The notes: generated from the sequence alone by a model not told the origin. A DNA stretch of 64,000 bases from Purshia tridentata (GCA_003254885.1 QANT01003857.1:1-64000); one strand, 5' to 3'. Counted from the stretch's first letter, positions 46,507-62,188 are shown. Numbers and translations are program-made.

Positions 46507-47347
46507 TTTTCCCTCCTTCAAAACCACAAAATTTTCCAAGAAAACAAACAGCGATGCAGAGAAAATCATAATCCCAGTTAAGGAAAAATTAGGGTTTTAA
46601 ATTGCCAATCTAAGCCAACAATTTAACAATTCAATTATTCAAATACCTTCATATATCAGAAAATTTCGTGTTTGAGTTTCGAATACGAGTTTGATTTGAG
46701 AGTTATTACGGTGAAGAAGAGAAGGCTTTTCTGGTTTCGGTTGATGAATTGCAGAATATGATTCGTTTTCCTTGTGGTGCCGTCAGAGGTCGTGATCTGG
46801 TACGGCAGTTGTGTTGGTGGTCTGCCTACACTCTCTAATATTGTGAGTCCAGAAACAGTTGATCCCGCGCAAAATGTCTAATGGCCTGTGGTTTTCTACT
46901 ATTCTTGAGCAAATTGAGTTTGGGTTTTATTCGTTTAAGGCCCAAATAGAAAACAAAACAAAAGGCTTTCTTGTGGGCTAAGGAGAGCCCATTTCCAAGT
47001 GACTCTCAAGCCCATCCTAATCGGCCCATTCCCAGCTCTGTCATCGGAGGGTAGAGGAGGACCATCATTTTGAAAGATTGGTAGCCACACAACAAGCCAT
47101 CTACCTCCATGAATACCGCCAAACCAAATTCAGTCCCAAATATAATATTACTTTTTTGCCCTATAAAATCCGAAAATTATTCAAAAAACAAACCAACTGC
47201 ATCATTTTAACAGCTCACACTCTTGCCCCTTTGTAAATTCAACACCTCACTCACTCTCTCTTCTTCTCTGTAATCTAATCTCCGCGCCAGCTACTCCTTT
47301 ACCCAAAGCTTCAGCTTCAGAAGCGTATCGACGCCGTTTCCAGCAGC
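46507..47347. promoter_or_regulatory. Divergent promoter region of RAP74 and fumarylacetoacetase
   Basis: An 841-base region between two divergent genes. A TTAGGGTTTT telo-box lies at 46589-46598 in the RAP74 leader. Five GCCCA-type motifs (site II-like) cluster between 46939 and 47030: GGCCCAAA, TGGGCT, AGCCCA, AGCCCA, GGCCCATT. A TATAAAA at about 47162-47168 is suitably placed for the fumarylacetoacetase transcript, followed by a CT-rich leader. Confidence 0.6.
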
Positions 47348-51260
<3,913 letters not shown>

Positions 51261-51719
51261 TCAAGACTTTGTTTAATCTTTCTGACCATCAAAGCAAGTA
51301 CATATCTTTCAATGTTAAATCAAGTTTAGATTTTGTTGGAGCTCTACCATTCAGTGTGTTGGTGTAATTCTCTTGGATCCTATTGTGTAATTCCAATTTG
51401 TACTTCACTCGTTGCTTCATGAGTACTGTTTCTGCTAAGTGATCTCTCCCTCCCTCTCTCTCTCTATCACACACAATTTAAGGCTTTGTTTTGGTGCTTT
51501 TCAATGTGCCAAAACAAAAGGCATTCCTCAAAAAAGAGGGCGTGGGTCCCGTAATGAAGAACGGTGCTCAGTGCTCATGCCAGCCATGCAACCATGTCCA
51601 CTGTTAAGCGCCAAGAGTATTCAAGAAACCTCGTACTGTTTCCAAAATATTTTCCGAAATATCATTTTAAATTCACAAACCATTATCATTTTTCACTCAC
51701 TCACACACTCACGCTGAAG
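51261..51719. other. FAH 3' region and BAG5 promoter
   Basis: Contains a short CT microsatellite (51447-51467) and the leader of the BAG gene. No separate gene supported. Confidence 0.55.
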
Positions 51720-52325
51720 ATGAAACCCTCTCGCAGTCGCAGACTGAGCTTCTCCTCCTCTTACTCCACCGTCACCTACACCTTCCACAATGACCAACCT
51801 GCCCCTCCCACCTCCACCGAAATTCCCATCACCGTCCACGTGCCGCAATCCACCGCGGCCACCAAAATCCAATCGACCTACCGGGCGCACCTCATCCGCA
51901 CCCTCTACAAAACAATCTCCGCCGTCCACTCCGAGGCCGACGAGTTCCAGCGCCTCATCCAACGGCAGGAGACGGTCGACGCCGTGAGGAGCAGCGAGCG
52001 CGAGAAGCTGAGGATGAACGAGTCCTTGATGCGGTTGCTGCTGAGGCTGGACTCTGTGCCCGGGGTGGACCCCGCAGTGAGAGACGCGAGGAAAAAGGTG
52101 AGCCGTCGGATCGTGGGGCTGCAGGAGATCGTTGACGCGATTGTTCGAGAAGACGTTGGTGAGTTTTGGGGTTGTGGCGGTGATGGATTTGTGAAGGACT
52201 GGAACGATGTCGTGGCGGAGATGGAGGAGAGGGTGTGTAGGGAGAGAGGGGGTGAGGAAATGGAGAGGTTTTGTGCTCAGTATTTGGGGTTTCGTTGCTT
52301 CCAGAGGTTTCTGCGTGAGCCTTGA
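51720..52325 (+). CDS. BAG5: BAG family molecular chaperone regulator with IQ motif, BAG5-like
   Basis: Co-chaperone that binds Hsc70 through its BAG domain and calmodulin through its IQ motif; the Arabidopsis BAG5 is mitochondrial. Single exon, 201 residues. The N-terminus MKPSRSRRLSFSSSYS is basic and Ser-rich, suitable as a mitochondrial presequence. The IQ motif AATKIQSTYRAHLIRTLYK is at about residues 46-64, followed by the helical BAG domain (ADEFQRLIQRQETVDAVRSS to VSRRIVGLQEIVDAIV). The ATG at 51720 is chosen because it starts the basic presequence; the open frame extends 52 codons further upstream. Confidence 0.9.
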   Translation: MKPSRSRRLSFSSSYSTVTYTFHNDQPAPPTSTEIPITVHVPQSTAATKIQSTYRAHLIRTLYKTISAVHSEADEFQRLIQRQETVDAVRSSEREKLRMNESLMRLLLRLDSVPGVDPAVRDARKKVSRRIVGLQEIVDAIVREDVGEFWGCGGDGFVKDWNDVVAEMEERVCRERGGEEMERFCAQYLGFRCFQRFLREP

Positions 52326-53051
52326 TCTTGTGCCGACTGCCAAATAGTTATTTTGTACAGACTGCAAATTTTAACTGCGGACTGTTAATTTCTGTTTTTA
52401 TATTTTTTTTGTTCGGTTAATTCTGTTTTCTACTCTCAGCCACCATCTTTTTATTCCTCGATTATCGTCGACAAAACATTAAAACCTCTACTTTTTGCTT
52501 CGTGAAAAATTCAAATCGCCTAAATTATTGAACCTTTTTTCTCCAAACATCTAACAAATTTTCAGAGTACTAATAAACATGCAAGGGTCGATGGACAGAA
52601 TTATGCTATTTTTTCAAGTCTGCGTTGATTGTTCAATGCTTTCATTGACTTTTGAATGCTTGTGACAGTTTTCTAACACTTGCGTTGTTTGTTAGGGGTT
52701 ATTTTGGTGTTGAAAGTATATGTGAATATGCATGGTTTATGAGATTTTTGAGTTGGTGATTTAAGATTATAATGTTTTTCAAATGCTATTGAATGAGATT
52801 TATTGTGTCTACTAGGCACATGGTCCTTTTCGAACACTTGACACTTGAACACCCAGTTTGAATTTTAACCAAAACTGATTAAATAAAAGTAGACTCCAAC
52901 CATCCAACTTTAAAAACAAAGTAGAAAATACACATCATAGGCCCAGTTGACAAAAAGGGGTGGTGACTGGTGTGCAATCAGCAAATCATTCTCTCCTCAT
53001 ACCAACACCAACACCAACGAACTCTAACGTCCGCCTGAGAAAAAGAGAAGA
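52326..53051. other. Intergenic region between BAG5 and the mannanase
   Basis: AT-rich, with no gene recognised. GC content falls abruptly after the GC-rich BAG5 frame. Confidence 0.65.
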
Positions 53052-55419
53052 ATGAAGCCTGACTGGAAGCAGACAAGGTTCTATCCTCTGCTGGGCATAA
53101 TCTTATTGTTCACAATTCTTTTCTTCAACTTGGATGACCGCCTCACATTGCCAATACTATGGCAGCCCAAGATGGGCTTTGTCGGGGTCAACTCCACGCA
53201 ATTCATCATCATCAACGGCCCAGATGATCAGTCAAGCTCAAGCCTTTACATCAATGGCTGGAACTCCTACTGGTTGCTGGAAGAGAGTGTGTGGGACCAG
53301 TCAAGACCCAGAGTCTCCAAGATGCTCAGGATGGGTGCTGAAATGGGTTTGAGTGTTTGCAGGACTTGGGCATTTTATGATGGTGATGGCCCAAATGCCC
53401 TGCAGACCTCACCTGGGGTCTTCAATGAAAGGGTCTTTCAGGTTGTCATTCAGTCAATCACTCTTGGTTTTCTTCAAACTTGGTTGTGTTGATTATTAAT
53501 TGAGCTGAGCTAAATGGGTGTATGCAGGGCTTGGATTATGTGATAGTTGAAGCAAGAAAGCATCAGATAAGGTTAATTCTCAGCCTTGTGAACAATCTGG
53601 ATGCCTTTGGTGGGAAAGCTCAGTATGTGAGGTGGGCACAAGAGGCTGGAGTTAACGTCTCTTCCTCAACGGATTCCTTTTTTTCTCACCCAACCATTAA
53701 AGATTACTACAAGGCTTATATCAAGGTAAGCTGTCAAGTCCTTCATCATTGTATGTTCAGTCTCTTTCCCTTGAATTGTTTCTTTTAGAATGATAAATCA
53801 TGCAGTGAGTCAGTGACATTACTCTGATATCTTAGTTTTATGGAGTTCATTGTTTTGAGAAACAAATAATAATAAAAGTTTTATGCAGTTCATTTTGTTT
53901 AGAGTGGGAGATGAAAACTCCTGCAAATATTGAATTATGTGCCCCATATACATTTTTTTCCCTGAGCTGAAAAGAAGAACTCGTTAGAAGAAAAGGAGCA
54001 CTGCAGTTCAGCATTATGATTGACCTTTGCACAACTCAATATAGTTGTTGAAGGCAGTCAATGCAATTATGTTGAACCTCTACTTGAGTACTTGTTAAAT
54101 CTTTTTCCGATTCAACACTTCTTGTGAATTAGTACTGGTAATAATAATAACAGATTTACTTTTAACCTTTCAAAATTTATAGATATAGCATTTGATTCTG
54201 TTCTTTCTGTATTGTTCAGAATGTTGATTGTGATGCAATTTGGTATAATTTTGCACGTTGCAGGCTATTTTAACAAGAAAAAATTCATTCAGCGGAGTTA
54301 AATACTCTCAGGAACCAGCTATATTTGCGTGGGAGCTCATTAATGAGCCAAGGTGTGCATCCAGTTCATCTGCTCCTGTTCTTCAGGTGAAGTAATTTGT
54401 TTCTTAATACAGAATTTCATTTCGATGCAAAATGCTTTTCCGTTTTTTAGCATAATATGGTCCAAACTAGAACTAGTTTTAAGAATCTCTTTCCTCTTCC
54501 AAATAAATGTTTTGAAGATTGAGTGTGTTTATATATTAATCATTCAGACATGTCATGCTTCCTTTTGATGGTGTCTTCTTGGAGAACAGGCATGGATCAC
54601 AGAGATGGCTGCATACATTAAGAGTCTCGACGAAAAACATCTTGTAACTGTTGGACTTGAGGGATTTTATGGGATGAAAACAACTGAAAGATCTGGAGTG
54701 AATCCTGGGGAATGGGCAGACTCACTTGGATCAGACTTCATACACAATTCAGTAATTGATAACATTGACTTTGCTTCTGTTCATGCATACCCTGATAGCT
54801 GGTTAGTAAATTTGGTTCCTGCTTATTTTCTTTTAGAATTTGATAAATATATGAATGCTAACCAATAAAAGAATATATCACTCATCTGACCTCATATAAA
54901 AAAGTTTGAGCAGATACTTTGCCTAAATGATAGTTATAAATGTTTGATGGGTGAATTAATGGCTTTATAAATAGTTTGTTTAAGACACAAGGCATTTCAT
55001 TTTGTTTTCTATGGATATATTGTAGGATGTCACATGCTGATTTAGAAGCCAAAATAAATTTCCTTTCTCATTGGGTGGATTCTCACATAAGTGATGGGGA
55101 GTATGTGCTGAAGAAACCAGTTTTGTTCACAGAAGTTGGTTCCTCATTACGTAAGAACAAGCAAGTAGAAGATAGAAATATGCTATTGAAGACTGTTTAT
55201 GATAAAATTTATGAGTCTGCAAAGAAGAGGCAAGCTGGTGCTGGAGCCTTGATTTGGCAGCTACTAGTGGAAGGAGTGGAAGGATATAGTGACCACTTTT
55301 CTTTCATAGCTTGGAATTATCCCTCTACCTATAAACTCATAACAGAACAATCTTGTAGACTACGAAGAATCTTTGCAAAGGGTAAATCTGATGAGCTTCA
55401 CCATGATGATCCCTGCTGA
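53052..55419 (+). CDS. Mannan endo-1,4-beta-mannosidase (GH5_7), membrane-anchored type
   Basis: Hydrolyses beta-1,4-mannan in the wall or secretory pathway. Five exons, 53052-53441, 53528-53725, 54264-54386, 54590-54801 and 55026-55419, give 438 residues. The N-terminus [20 protein letters not shown] reads as an uncleaved signal or type II anchor. GH5 landmarks are [20 protein letters not shown], the acid/base Glu in [23 protein letters not shown], the nucleophile Glu in [10 protein letters not shown] and GALIWQLL. Length and both catalytic Glu are as expected for an active enzyme. The membrane-anchored plant MAN subgroup fits, but the specific paralog (MAN2/5/6) is not decided. Confidence 0.93.
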
Positions 55420-55757
55420 TGCACAAAGAGATGACTGAAAGAAGCATTTATACCAACAAGAAATGCTAATGCCTGGCTCTCCAAATTTAATCTATTTAAT
55501 ATGAATATAGCTTAATAGGCCTCAAAAGTTAAAATCATTTAAAATATTTCAACACAGAAATACTGATATTAGTAATGTTAGCTGTTGGGGGCGCTTGTAT
55601 GCATAGTGATTCTTAGTCAAATATGTATTATATCAGAAACTATGTATTATTGGAATTCACATATCTAAGGAAAAGGTATTGATATTGAAAATTAACATGC
55701 AAACTAGATATCAGAATTCACAAAGCGTACAAAGATTTCTTTTATTTGGGAAGTCAT
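55420..55757. other. Convergent spacer
   Basis: 3' regions of the mannanase and of the cysteine-rich peptide gene. Part of this sequence (about 55679-55757) recurs in diverged form near 56470-56620. Confidence 0.6.
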
Positions 55758-56060
55758 CTATGAGATGCAGCTGCATTTGCAGCGTAACATGCACTTCTTG
55801 CAGTCTGAGAGTTTTGGGTTCCCAGCACCGCAGTCACACCTCTTAACACAGTTGGACCTTGAGCTGCCACCCCACAAGCACCGAGCCATACAACGCAGAA
55901 CCGGCACGCATGTTGGGCAGCCGAACTTCATCTGATTAACCACACAACTTCTGCATTGCCTGCCATCTGATGGGCAAGCCACTGCCGTGGACACAATCAA
56001 CCACAAAACCAGCAGCCTCAGTGCCACAGCTGCTACTTTAGACGGCCTCTTCTCCATCAT
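55758..56060 (-). CDS. Secreted cysteine-rich peptide, 15 Cys in the mature part
   Basis: Single exon, 100 residues. A basic start MMEKRPSK is followed by a signal peptide (VAAVALRLLVLWLIVSTAVA), then a mature region of about 72 residues with 15 cysteines, including CRSC, CPTC, CDC, CKKC and CKCSC clusters. It has no defensin, LTP or snakin spacing that I recognise. An odd cysteine count could mean one free thiol or a dimer. Secretion is predicted; function unknown. TATA-like TATATTTTT lies upstream near 56106. Confidence 0.8.
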   Translation of the reverse strand: MMEKRPSKVAAVALRLLVLWLIVSTAVACPSDGRQCRSCVVNQMKFGCPTCVPVLRCMARCLWGGSSRSNCVKRCDCGAGNPKLSDCKKCMLRCKCSCIS

Positions 56061-56473
56061 CTTCTTCTCAGTGAATCCTTAACATATTACTCTCAGCTTG
56101 CCAATTTATATTTTTCTTTGGGACATATGTGATTTGTTATGACCTTCGGATTAAGATCTGACGGTGGTAGTTCAGTTTAAGTTGCTCCTATATGATTCCT
56201 TTCAGCCTCATTAAACTTAGCTACCTCATTTAGTGCCATTGAATGCCATGTCTTGGTTTGCACAACGTTTTTATCTCTTCGCAACTTGTGCTCAATTAAG
56301 GCCGGTCAACATGAAGCAACTTTGGGTCGGTCACGGCACAATGATCTATAGTGCTCATCCATGCTGCAACATATGGACGGTTTTTCGGTACATAACATTT
56401 GTATAGGATTTCATAAAAAATGAGAATTCCTCAAGTTTTTAAGAAATTTTTGCAAGTGTTACCGATTTACAGT

Positions 56474-56730
56474 AGCATGAATATTGAAAATTAGCATGGA
56501 GCAGAATAGATAACAGAGTTCACAAACCATACAAAGATTTTTGAATAATCTGGAGTTCATATATCAATATGGCGATAAATAGAATCAGAGTTAACGAGAA
56601 ATCATCTAGCTATGAGATGCAGGTCAGAGAGTTTTGGGCTCCCAGCAACGCAGTCACACCTCTTAACACAGTTGGACCTTGAACTGCCACCTCACAAGCA
56701 CCGAGCCATACAACGCAGAACCGGCGATAG
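56474..56730 (-). pseudogene. Partial duplicate of the cysteine-rich peptide gene
   Basis: 56627-56723 is nearly identical to 55806-55902 (GAGAGTTTTGGG, CCTCTTAACACAGTTGGACC, CAAGCACCGAGCCATACAAC). The 3' flank is also duplicated (ATGAATATTGAAAATTAGCA and CATACAAAGATTTTTGAATA). The CDS end encoding the last cysteines and the part encoding the signal peptide are missing, so it cannot make the peptide. Confidence 0.8.
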
Positions 56731-57063
56731 AATATTTCCCTCGATGCACCAATTAAAGAATAGAGATGAGGGGCCCCAAAACTATACCCTAAAGGATCCA
56801 CCTTTTATTTCACATAAACAAAAACTGAGGTACATACCAACTTGTCTATTGTCTATCACCCTGTTATAAGGATGAATCCAATAAATATATAGAAAAAACA
56901 AAAAGGTAATACAACAACCAACCCTAGATCTCTTAGAATCCAACTCCTCCAAAATTATACATCCAAATCCCAAATGGGAAGTTTGAAACAATGACGTGTG
57001 GCCTAATTCTGCACGAACAAATTCATCATGCATAACCTTTGGGGACATTCTTCTATATTCACC
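56731..57063. other. Spacer downstream of V-ATPase subunit e
   Basis: Probable 3' UTR of the V-ATPase gene. No further gene seen. Confidence 0.5.
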
Positions 57064-58071
57064 TCACTCTCCTTCACTAAGGATTGGAACAATCAGTGGT
57101 TTCATCTGTGCAACGTATACAATTGCCCACCTAACAAGTATGAATAGACCATGGTAAGTCAATAATCGTGTATAAGTGGGTAGTTTGAAGAAGAGCAACA
57201 AAGAAAAAAATAAATCAAAGAGAATACATACATTAGCCAACAGCACACGACTGCTGTGATAACCAATGTAAGGTGGAGCCTACACAGGAACAAGATTACA
57301 TTAGCCCCCAACAGCAGGAAGTTCCAAAAGTTTTCCAATCGCAATCATTTAATCAGTATTTGAGAAATAAGTACTAGATTTAGATGTTGAGTGAACACTG
57401 TAGCTTCTCATCCAATGTACATGTAGATTTTGATAATCAAAACAGACATAACAATATTTTTTACAGAGGTTCCGGCTAATAAAATGTCCTATTTTACAAG
57501 TATAACCAGTTAATTGATTCATCCGTTATAAATTCAACAGGATCTCCTTCATGTGTCTAACTAGAACAGCAAGAGACACACAAGTCCCATAACACATCAA
57601 CAATATTCATGATATGAACACCTGTGTGAAGTGTAAATAACTACCAAGAAACATTATCTTATCAAAGAATATTGGGGAGTGGGGATTCAAACTTGGGCTC
57701 TCGGGTGTAGGGGTAAATACTCTTTAAGCTCTAACCAAAAATTGATTTCAAATGTATAAGCCATCATATAGACTACAGCAATTAACAATCTGATATGCTC
57801 TAAGCTCTGATTTCAAAAAAATCCAAGTTAAATTCAAAGTTATCTAATTATTAATTAACAATTGGGAACAAAGCTTAAGGGCTAAACTATTTGTATTCAC
57901 AAGTAAGGCTCTGCATTGTGAAATAAATGAGAAAGCAAAATAAACCAATTGAGAATGTAATGGTAATACATACAAATTAGCAGAAGCGCCTCTGCCGCAG
58001 CAGATTCTGACCATAAGGGAAGCAATTATGCCCACCATTGCAAAGATTAGAGTTGTTACCGCAAAACCCAT
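57064..58071 (-). CDS. VHA-e: V-type proton ATPase subunit e (Vo sector)
   Basis: Small membrane subunit of the Vo proton channel, required for vacuolar-type ATPase assembly. Three exons, 57974-58071, 57232-57279 and 57064-57130, give 70 residues, the family's exact size. Helix 1 is AVTTLIFAMVGIIASLMVRI, followed by CCGRGASANLLHLT and helix 2 (LVITAVVCCWLMWAIVYVA), then QMKPLIVPILSEGE, very close to Arabidopsis VHA-e. Splice phases join at NL|LHL and M|W. A leader intron is likely between 58130 and 58277, with leader sequence extending to about 58340. Confidence 0.96.
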
Positions 58072-59116
58072 TACGATTTTATCTGATTAAATCTTCAGGC
58101 AATCAAATCCACAAACAGTATCTGCTGATCTGCAAAACCATAATTTTTTTTTTTTCCAAAAATCCTATAGATCAGAACCCAATTGGGTTTTAATGAGCAA
58201 AACCTCGAATTGGATCTTTAACAAATGATAAATAAACCAAATGGGAGGTGAAAACCCAAGAGAAGCTCAGTGCTTACCTTGATCGATTTGGTTGTACGTT
58301 GTCAGAGGCTCCGAGCTCCGGTTCTGCTGTCTGTGATGGGATGAAACAGATTGGAATTTAGAGCTAATAAGATCTTGCCATGTCAGCATGATTTTTAGTA
58401 AGAAAAAGAAATTTGGACCGGGCCTAATGCAAGAAGAACTAGCCCAATTTAAATTTTTGGGTTACTTTATTGTATAGTTGGACTTGTGGGGACAGGCTAG
58501 TTTACATCAGTGGACCAGAATGGGCTCAGTATGTCTCTCACCCCAATAAAAAGGATTAATTTACGGACCCTACAAATTATTTCAAAAAATTATTTGGCTT
58601 ATTATCATATTTGTCCTCTCAAAGAATTTTAAATTCTTAATGTGAGAAATTTCGATCCGTAGTTATTAGTTGGGTAAAAACCAAACCAAACCAATGACAT
58701 CCCTACTACTTTATGGGAGTGTATTGAATTTGGATTTATATAGACTTTGGGCACCCGACCCTTTTCATAGGCATTGTTTTGAAAAGGTGCGTGGGTGGTT
58801 AGAAATTATTCTATGAGAAATAGTGTGTGAATTTTAAAGAAAATTGCACATCGACACACGACTAGCTTGTCCTAGTCCCCACGCACAAGTTAAAGTTTGA
58901 CTGCAATTATTTGTTATTGGTCTGAAAGGAAACATGTGGTGAGTCTCATCTCATGACGTAATTAAACTTGTGTAATAAAATTTAAACACAAAAATATACG
59001 TTTTAATTAGCAAAAAATTAATTTTTTTTGTTAATTTGCAATTACAATAACAAAATATCACCCTTTTATTAAGTGGATTTTGATGAGAATTGTTATAAGA
59101 ATGAAAGTGCTTTTTA
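58072..59116. other. V-ATPase e leader, promoter and spacer
   Basis: 58072-58340 holds the leader and its probable intron (GTAAGCACTG donor, TTTGCAG acceptor on the minus strand). GGGCCTAATG and AGCCCAATTT motifs lie nearby upstream (58417-58448). The rest is AT-rich with no gene recognised. Confidence 0.6.
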
Positions 59117-60211
59117 TTAATGACTAACAACTATGTTTAAAAAAGAATTAAGTTTGAGAAATTTCGTAACACTTTTCACAAATTCAGTGAAAGCAAGGTA
59201 TTCTCTATAAGCCATGACGTCAGCTTCACACCGTCCAATAAGTGATGGCAAGAAGAGCCACAACCCGGTGGCGACAACGAACGCCATGGCCAACGGCCCA
59301 GAAACCACCGCAGGCAACCGCCATTTGTCACTAAAAGCCTTCTTCAGCACAATTTCGATGGCCAAACAAATTCCATGGAGGAGAAAGAAGCACGTGAGCT
59401 GCCACGTGGGCATCGTCCGTCCAATGTAATAAAATATGAGCTCATGCATGAGCGCGGACACAAAAAAAGAGGCGATCACAGCTGGCAGCGGGGCCCACTT
59501 GGATCCAATGAGACGGGTGGAGGCCATTCTTACAGGGTCGTATACTGTCGGGTGTAGGATTCTGGTGACCATGATGTTCCACCTCCTCCCCCAGAAGTCC
59601 TGAAGCGAGGTGGCCAGGTACGGCTCGTCGAACTGCGGCTCGAAATCGACTCCGAGAAAGGCTCGAGCCAGGGCTGCAACCACGGCTAGCACAAGCTCGA
59701 GCCCGGTGTACATGTAAATGGAATACAAGAAGAGTAAGATCTTAGGGTGAATAAACTCTTTGTTGTTAAAGACATAGACCGATGTGCCAAATATCAAAGC
59801 CTTGGTTGCATAATTCAGACTTGATTTCTGGCCTGTTTTGGGGAATGGTGAGGACTTTTTGGACTCAACTTTTTTTGGGTCGGTTCGAAATTTGATGGGG
59901 AGGCAAGCTAAGGGGATGAAGTGGGAGATTGAGATGGGTGGTTGAGATGAGAGGGGGCCTTTGCCAAAGCCAAAGAGGAGGAGCTTGAAGTTGGCAAGCC
60001 AAGCAAGGAAGAAAGAAGAAGGGCCACCGAGAAAAATGGTGGTGAGGTTGAGCGGGAGATAGAAGAAGAAGAAGATTACAGGGAGTAGAGCAAGGAGTCT
60101 GGTTGTGCCTGGAGGAGTGAGCTTGGCTATGGTGTGAGAGTAACATAGAGATGCCACCACTAAGCTCCATACCATGATAAAGTTGGGTATTTCACCCTCC
60201 ACCATTTTCAT
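59117..60211 (-). CDS. Wax-synthase-like long-chain-alcohol O-fatty-acyltransferase (MBOAT)
   Basis: ER membrane acyltransferase of the plant wax synthase group, joining acyl-CoA to fatty alcohols or related acceptors. Single exon; 364 residues from the ATG at 60211 (MKMVEGEIPNFI). The frame stays open to 60268, but a TATATATA box at about 60282-60290 (read on the minus strand) places the first ATG at or before the likely transcript start. Multiple hydrophobic helices are visible (LLALLPVIFFFFYLPL, LVLAVVAALARAFLG). Signature motifs are SLQDFWGRRWN and the MBOAT active-site His in SALMHELIFYY. Head-to-tail paralog of the gene at 62286. Confidence 0.9.
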   Translation of the reverse strand: MKMVEGEIPNFIMVWSLVVASLCYSHTIAKLTPPGTTRLLALLPVIFFFFYLPLNLTTIFLGGPSSFFLAWLANFKLLLFGFGKGPLSSQPPISISHFIPLACLPIKFRTDPKKVESKKSSPFPKTGQKSSLNYATKALIFGTSVYVFNNKEFIHPKILLFLYSIYMYTGLELVLAVVAALARAFLGVDFEPQFDEPYLATSLQDFWGRRWNIMVTRILHPTVYDPVRMASTRLIGSKWAPLPAVIASFFVSALMHELIFYYIGRTMPTWQLTCFFLLHGICLAIEIVLKKAFSDKWRLPAVVSGPLAMAFVVATGLWLFLPSLIGRCEADVMAYREYLAFTEFVKSVTKFLKLNSFLNIVVSH

Positions 60212-61988
60212 TGCTTTTGTTTTGCTTTTCTTTGTTTTTCTTGTGAGACAAGTTTGTGATGTGTGCATGTGTATACATGTGTATATATAGGGGGTCCTTT
60301 ATATATTTCATTTAAATAATGAATCTGTGCTCTCGATTCTTTCGAGTGAGGTGCCTGGTATGACTCTTGGTCGAAAGAATTTGACTCGTGCATGCTGTAG
60401 GTAGGCCATGTACTATATATATATATTAGTTACTAAACCCAATTATTTTCGAGACCGTGTCACTTTTGGACAGCGGAATTAAAGTTACCACACTTATTAA
60501 ATTTGTTTATAAAATTTAATCCATTAAAGGAAGATCGATGTTGTTTCACAACATATAGTATTTTTTTTTTTAAAAAAGATTATTATATAGTATCAATCTA
60601 GAAATTATTGAAGTGAAATTTTTTGATCGAATGACTTTAGCCGCGCGTATTATATATATATTGAATAAAAACAACCTTGAAGTATTCTAGATTGGTATAA
60701 AGTGTGGTAATATTGATGATGACTCTCACCATTGAATTCCAATCGAATATATTGCATATATAATAACCTTTTTCGAATTGCTTATTCAATCTGGAAAGAA
60801 AAAAAAGAAGAGATAGAAAGACTTAAAAGTGATTAGTTGGATCCAATTAGCACAATTTTCAATTGGGTTAGTTAGAGGCTTTAGAGCATGTGTTTTCTTT
60901 GTGATTTGTTTTTTATTGACAAACAATTTCCATAGTGTGGTTTGATGCAGTGCATGTACTAATTAATTAGCTAGCTTCCCAACTTGACCTGACATTCACG
61001 GGTCAAACCATGGGTACCGGTCCAATTCTTTCAACCCACGTTTTCTCTTTTGGACTTCTACATACAAATAAAAATTGTTGAGGCTAAACTACGTACGAAT
61101 ATTAAAATGTTAGAGCATCTTTAAGTATTTACTACCTCAATTTGTTGTACCACATAGGAAAAATCTACTTCAACCATCTCAAAATCCACTTTTTAATTGG
61201 GCAGTATATATCTTAACACTATATATTGGACAAAGGTTTTTTTTGGATGGACACTATCCTTTATTATGTATAATTGGATTCGGATGGACACACATTTTTT
61301 TTTTGGTTATATTAAAGGGAATTGGACCCTAAACCAATCTTAATCATAATCCTTTATTTCACCTATACTTTCACCACTTGAGCTGTGGTAGCCCTGAAAT
61401 TTTTGTCCCAACTTAAAATAAGACACTTTAATTTTTTGGTAATTTATTTAAAGAATTTAAAATTTTATTGTTTTATGAAAATAAGAAATACGTTTGTGTT
61501 TCTAGAATTTCCTATCTCAACAAAATTCCACAAGGTTTGAGTGGAATAAAGTTTGGGAGAGAGGATTGTGATTTATCCAAATATATGTATTATTTAGGAT
61601 ATTTTAAATCTTCAAAATTTAGTTTGAAAAGTGGGATTTTTCATTAAAAAAAAAAATTGAAGTCAAAATGTTATTTTGATGCTTTAGATAAAAGTACACA
61701 ATGAGACGAGTTTATAGGATTATTCAAAAAATTCTTAAGACTTTTGTGTTATTATTAGTGAAATTTCAAAGTGGAAAATCTTAGTTTTACTTTGAATAAA
61801 ATTTTGATGTTGAATGTAAAATGTCTTAAGATTACATACAATGGCATCATATATGAAATTTTGAAACGACTAAAACCAAATATATTTTCTTGATAAAAAA
61901 ACAAGAACAACCAAAATCGTTTTTTCCGACAATTATATCCCACTTATAATTGTCAATCACGTTTGTTGGGGAAGAATTAGGAAATAAA

Positions 61989-62083
61989 ATAAGAGTAATT
62001 ATTTTATTCCACTTATAAGAGTAATAAAATAAGAGTAGATATCTAGAATTTCCTTCTTATCTCAACAAAATAATTACTCTTAT
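61989..62083. repeat. Perfect 17-base inverted repeat
   Basis: ATAAGAGTAATTATTTT (61989-62005) is matched by its exact reverse complement AAAATAATTACTCTTAT at 62067-62083. The 61-base loop contains further copies of ATAAGAGTA. Possibly part of a foldback element. Confidence 0.85.
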
Positions 62084-62165
62084 ATAAGAAGGAAATAAAG
62101 TAATTAAGGTGAGCAGTTTGACAACTTGAGAAGTCATACATAAATAGGTGAATGGGGCAAAACAC

Positions 62166-62188
62166 CTCTCTCTCTCTCTCTCTCTCTA
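62166..62188. repeat. (CT)n microsatellite
   Basis: About 11 CT units, roughly 100 bases beyond the 3' end of the wax-synthase-like gene. Confidence 0.9.

Noticed and set aside
51693-52367. Long minus-strand open frame of about 224 codons
   Set aside because: Antisense of the GC-rich BAG5 gene; no recognisable domain and the plus strand has clear IQ and BAG motifs.
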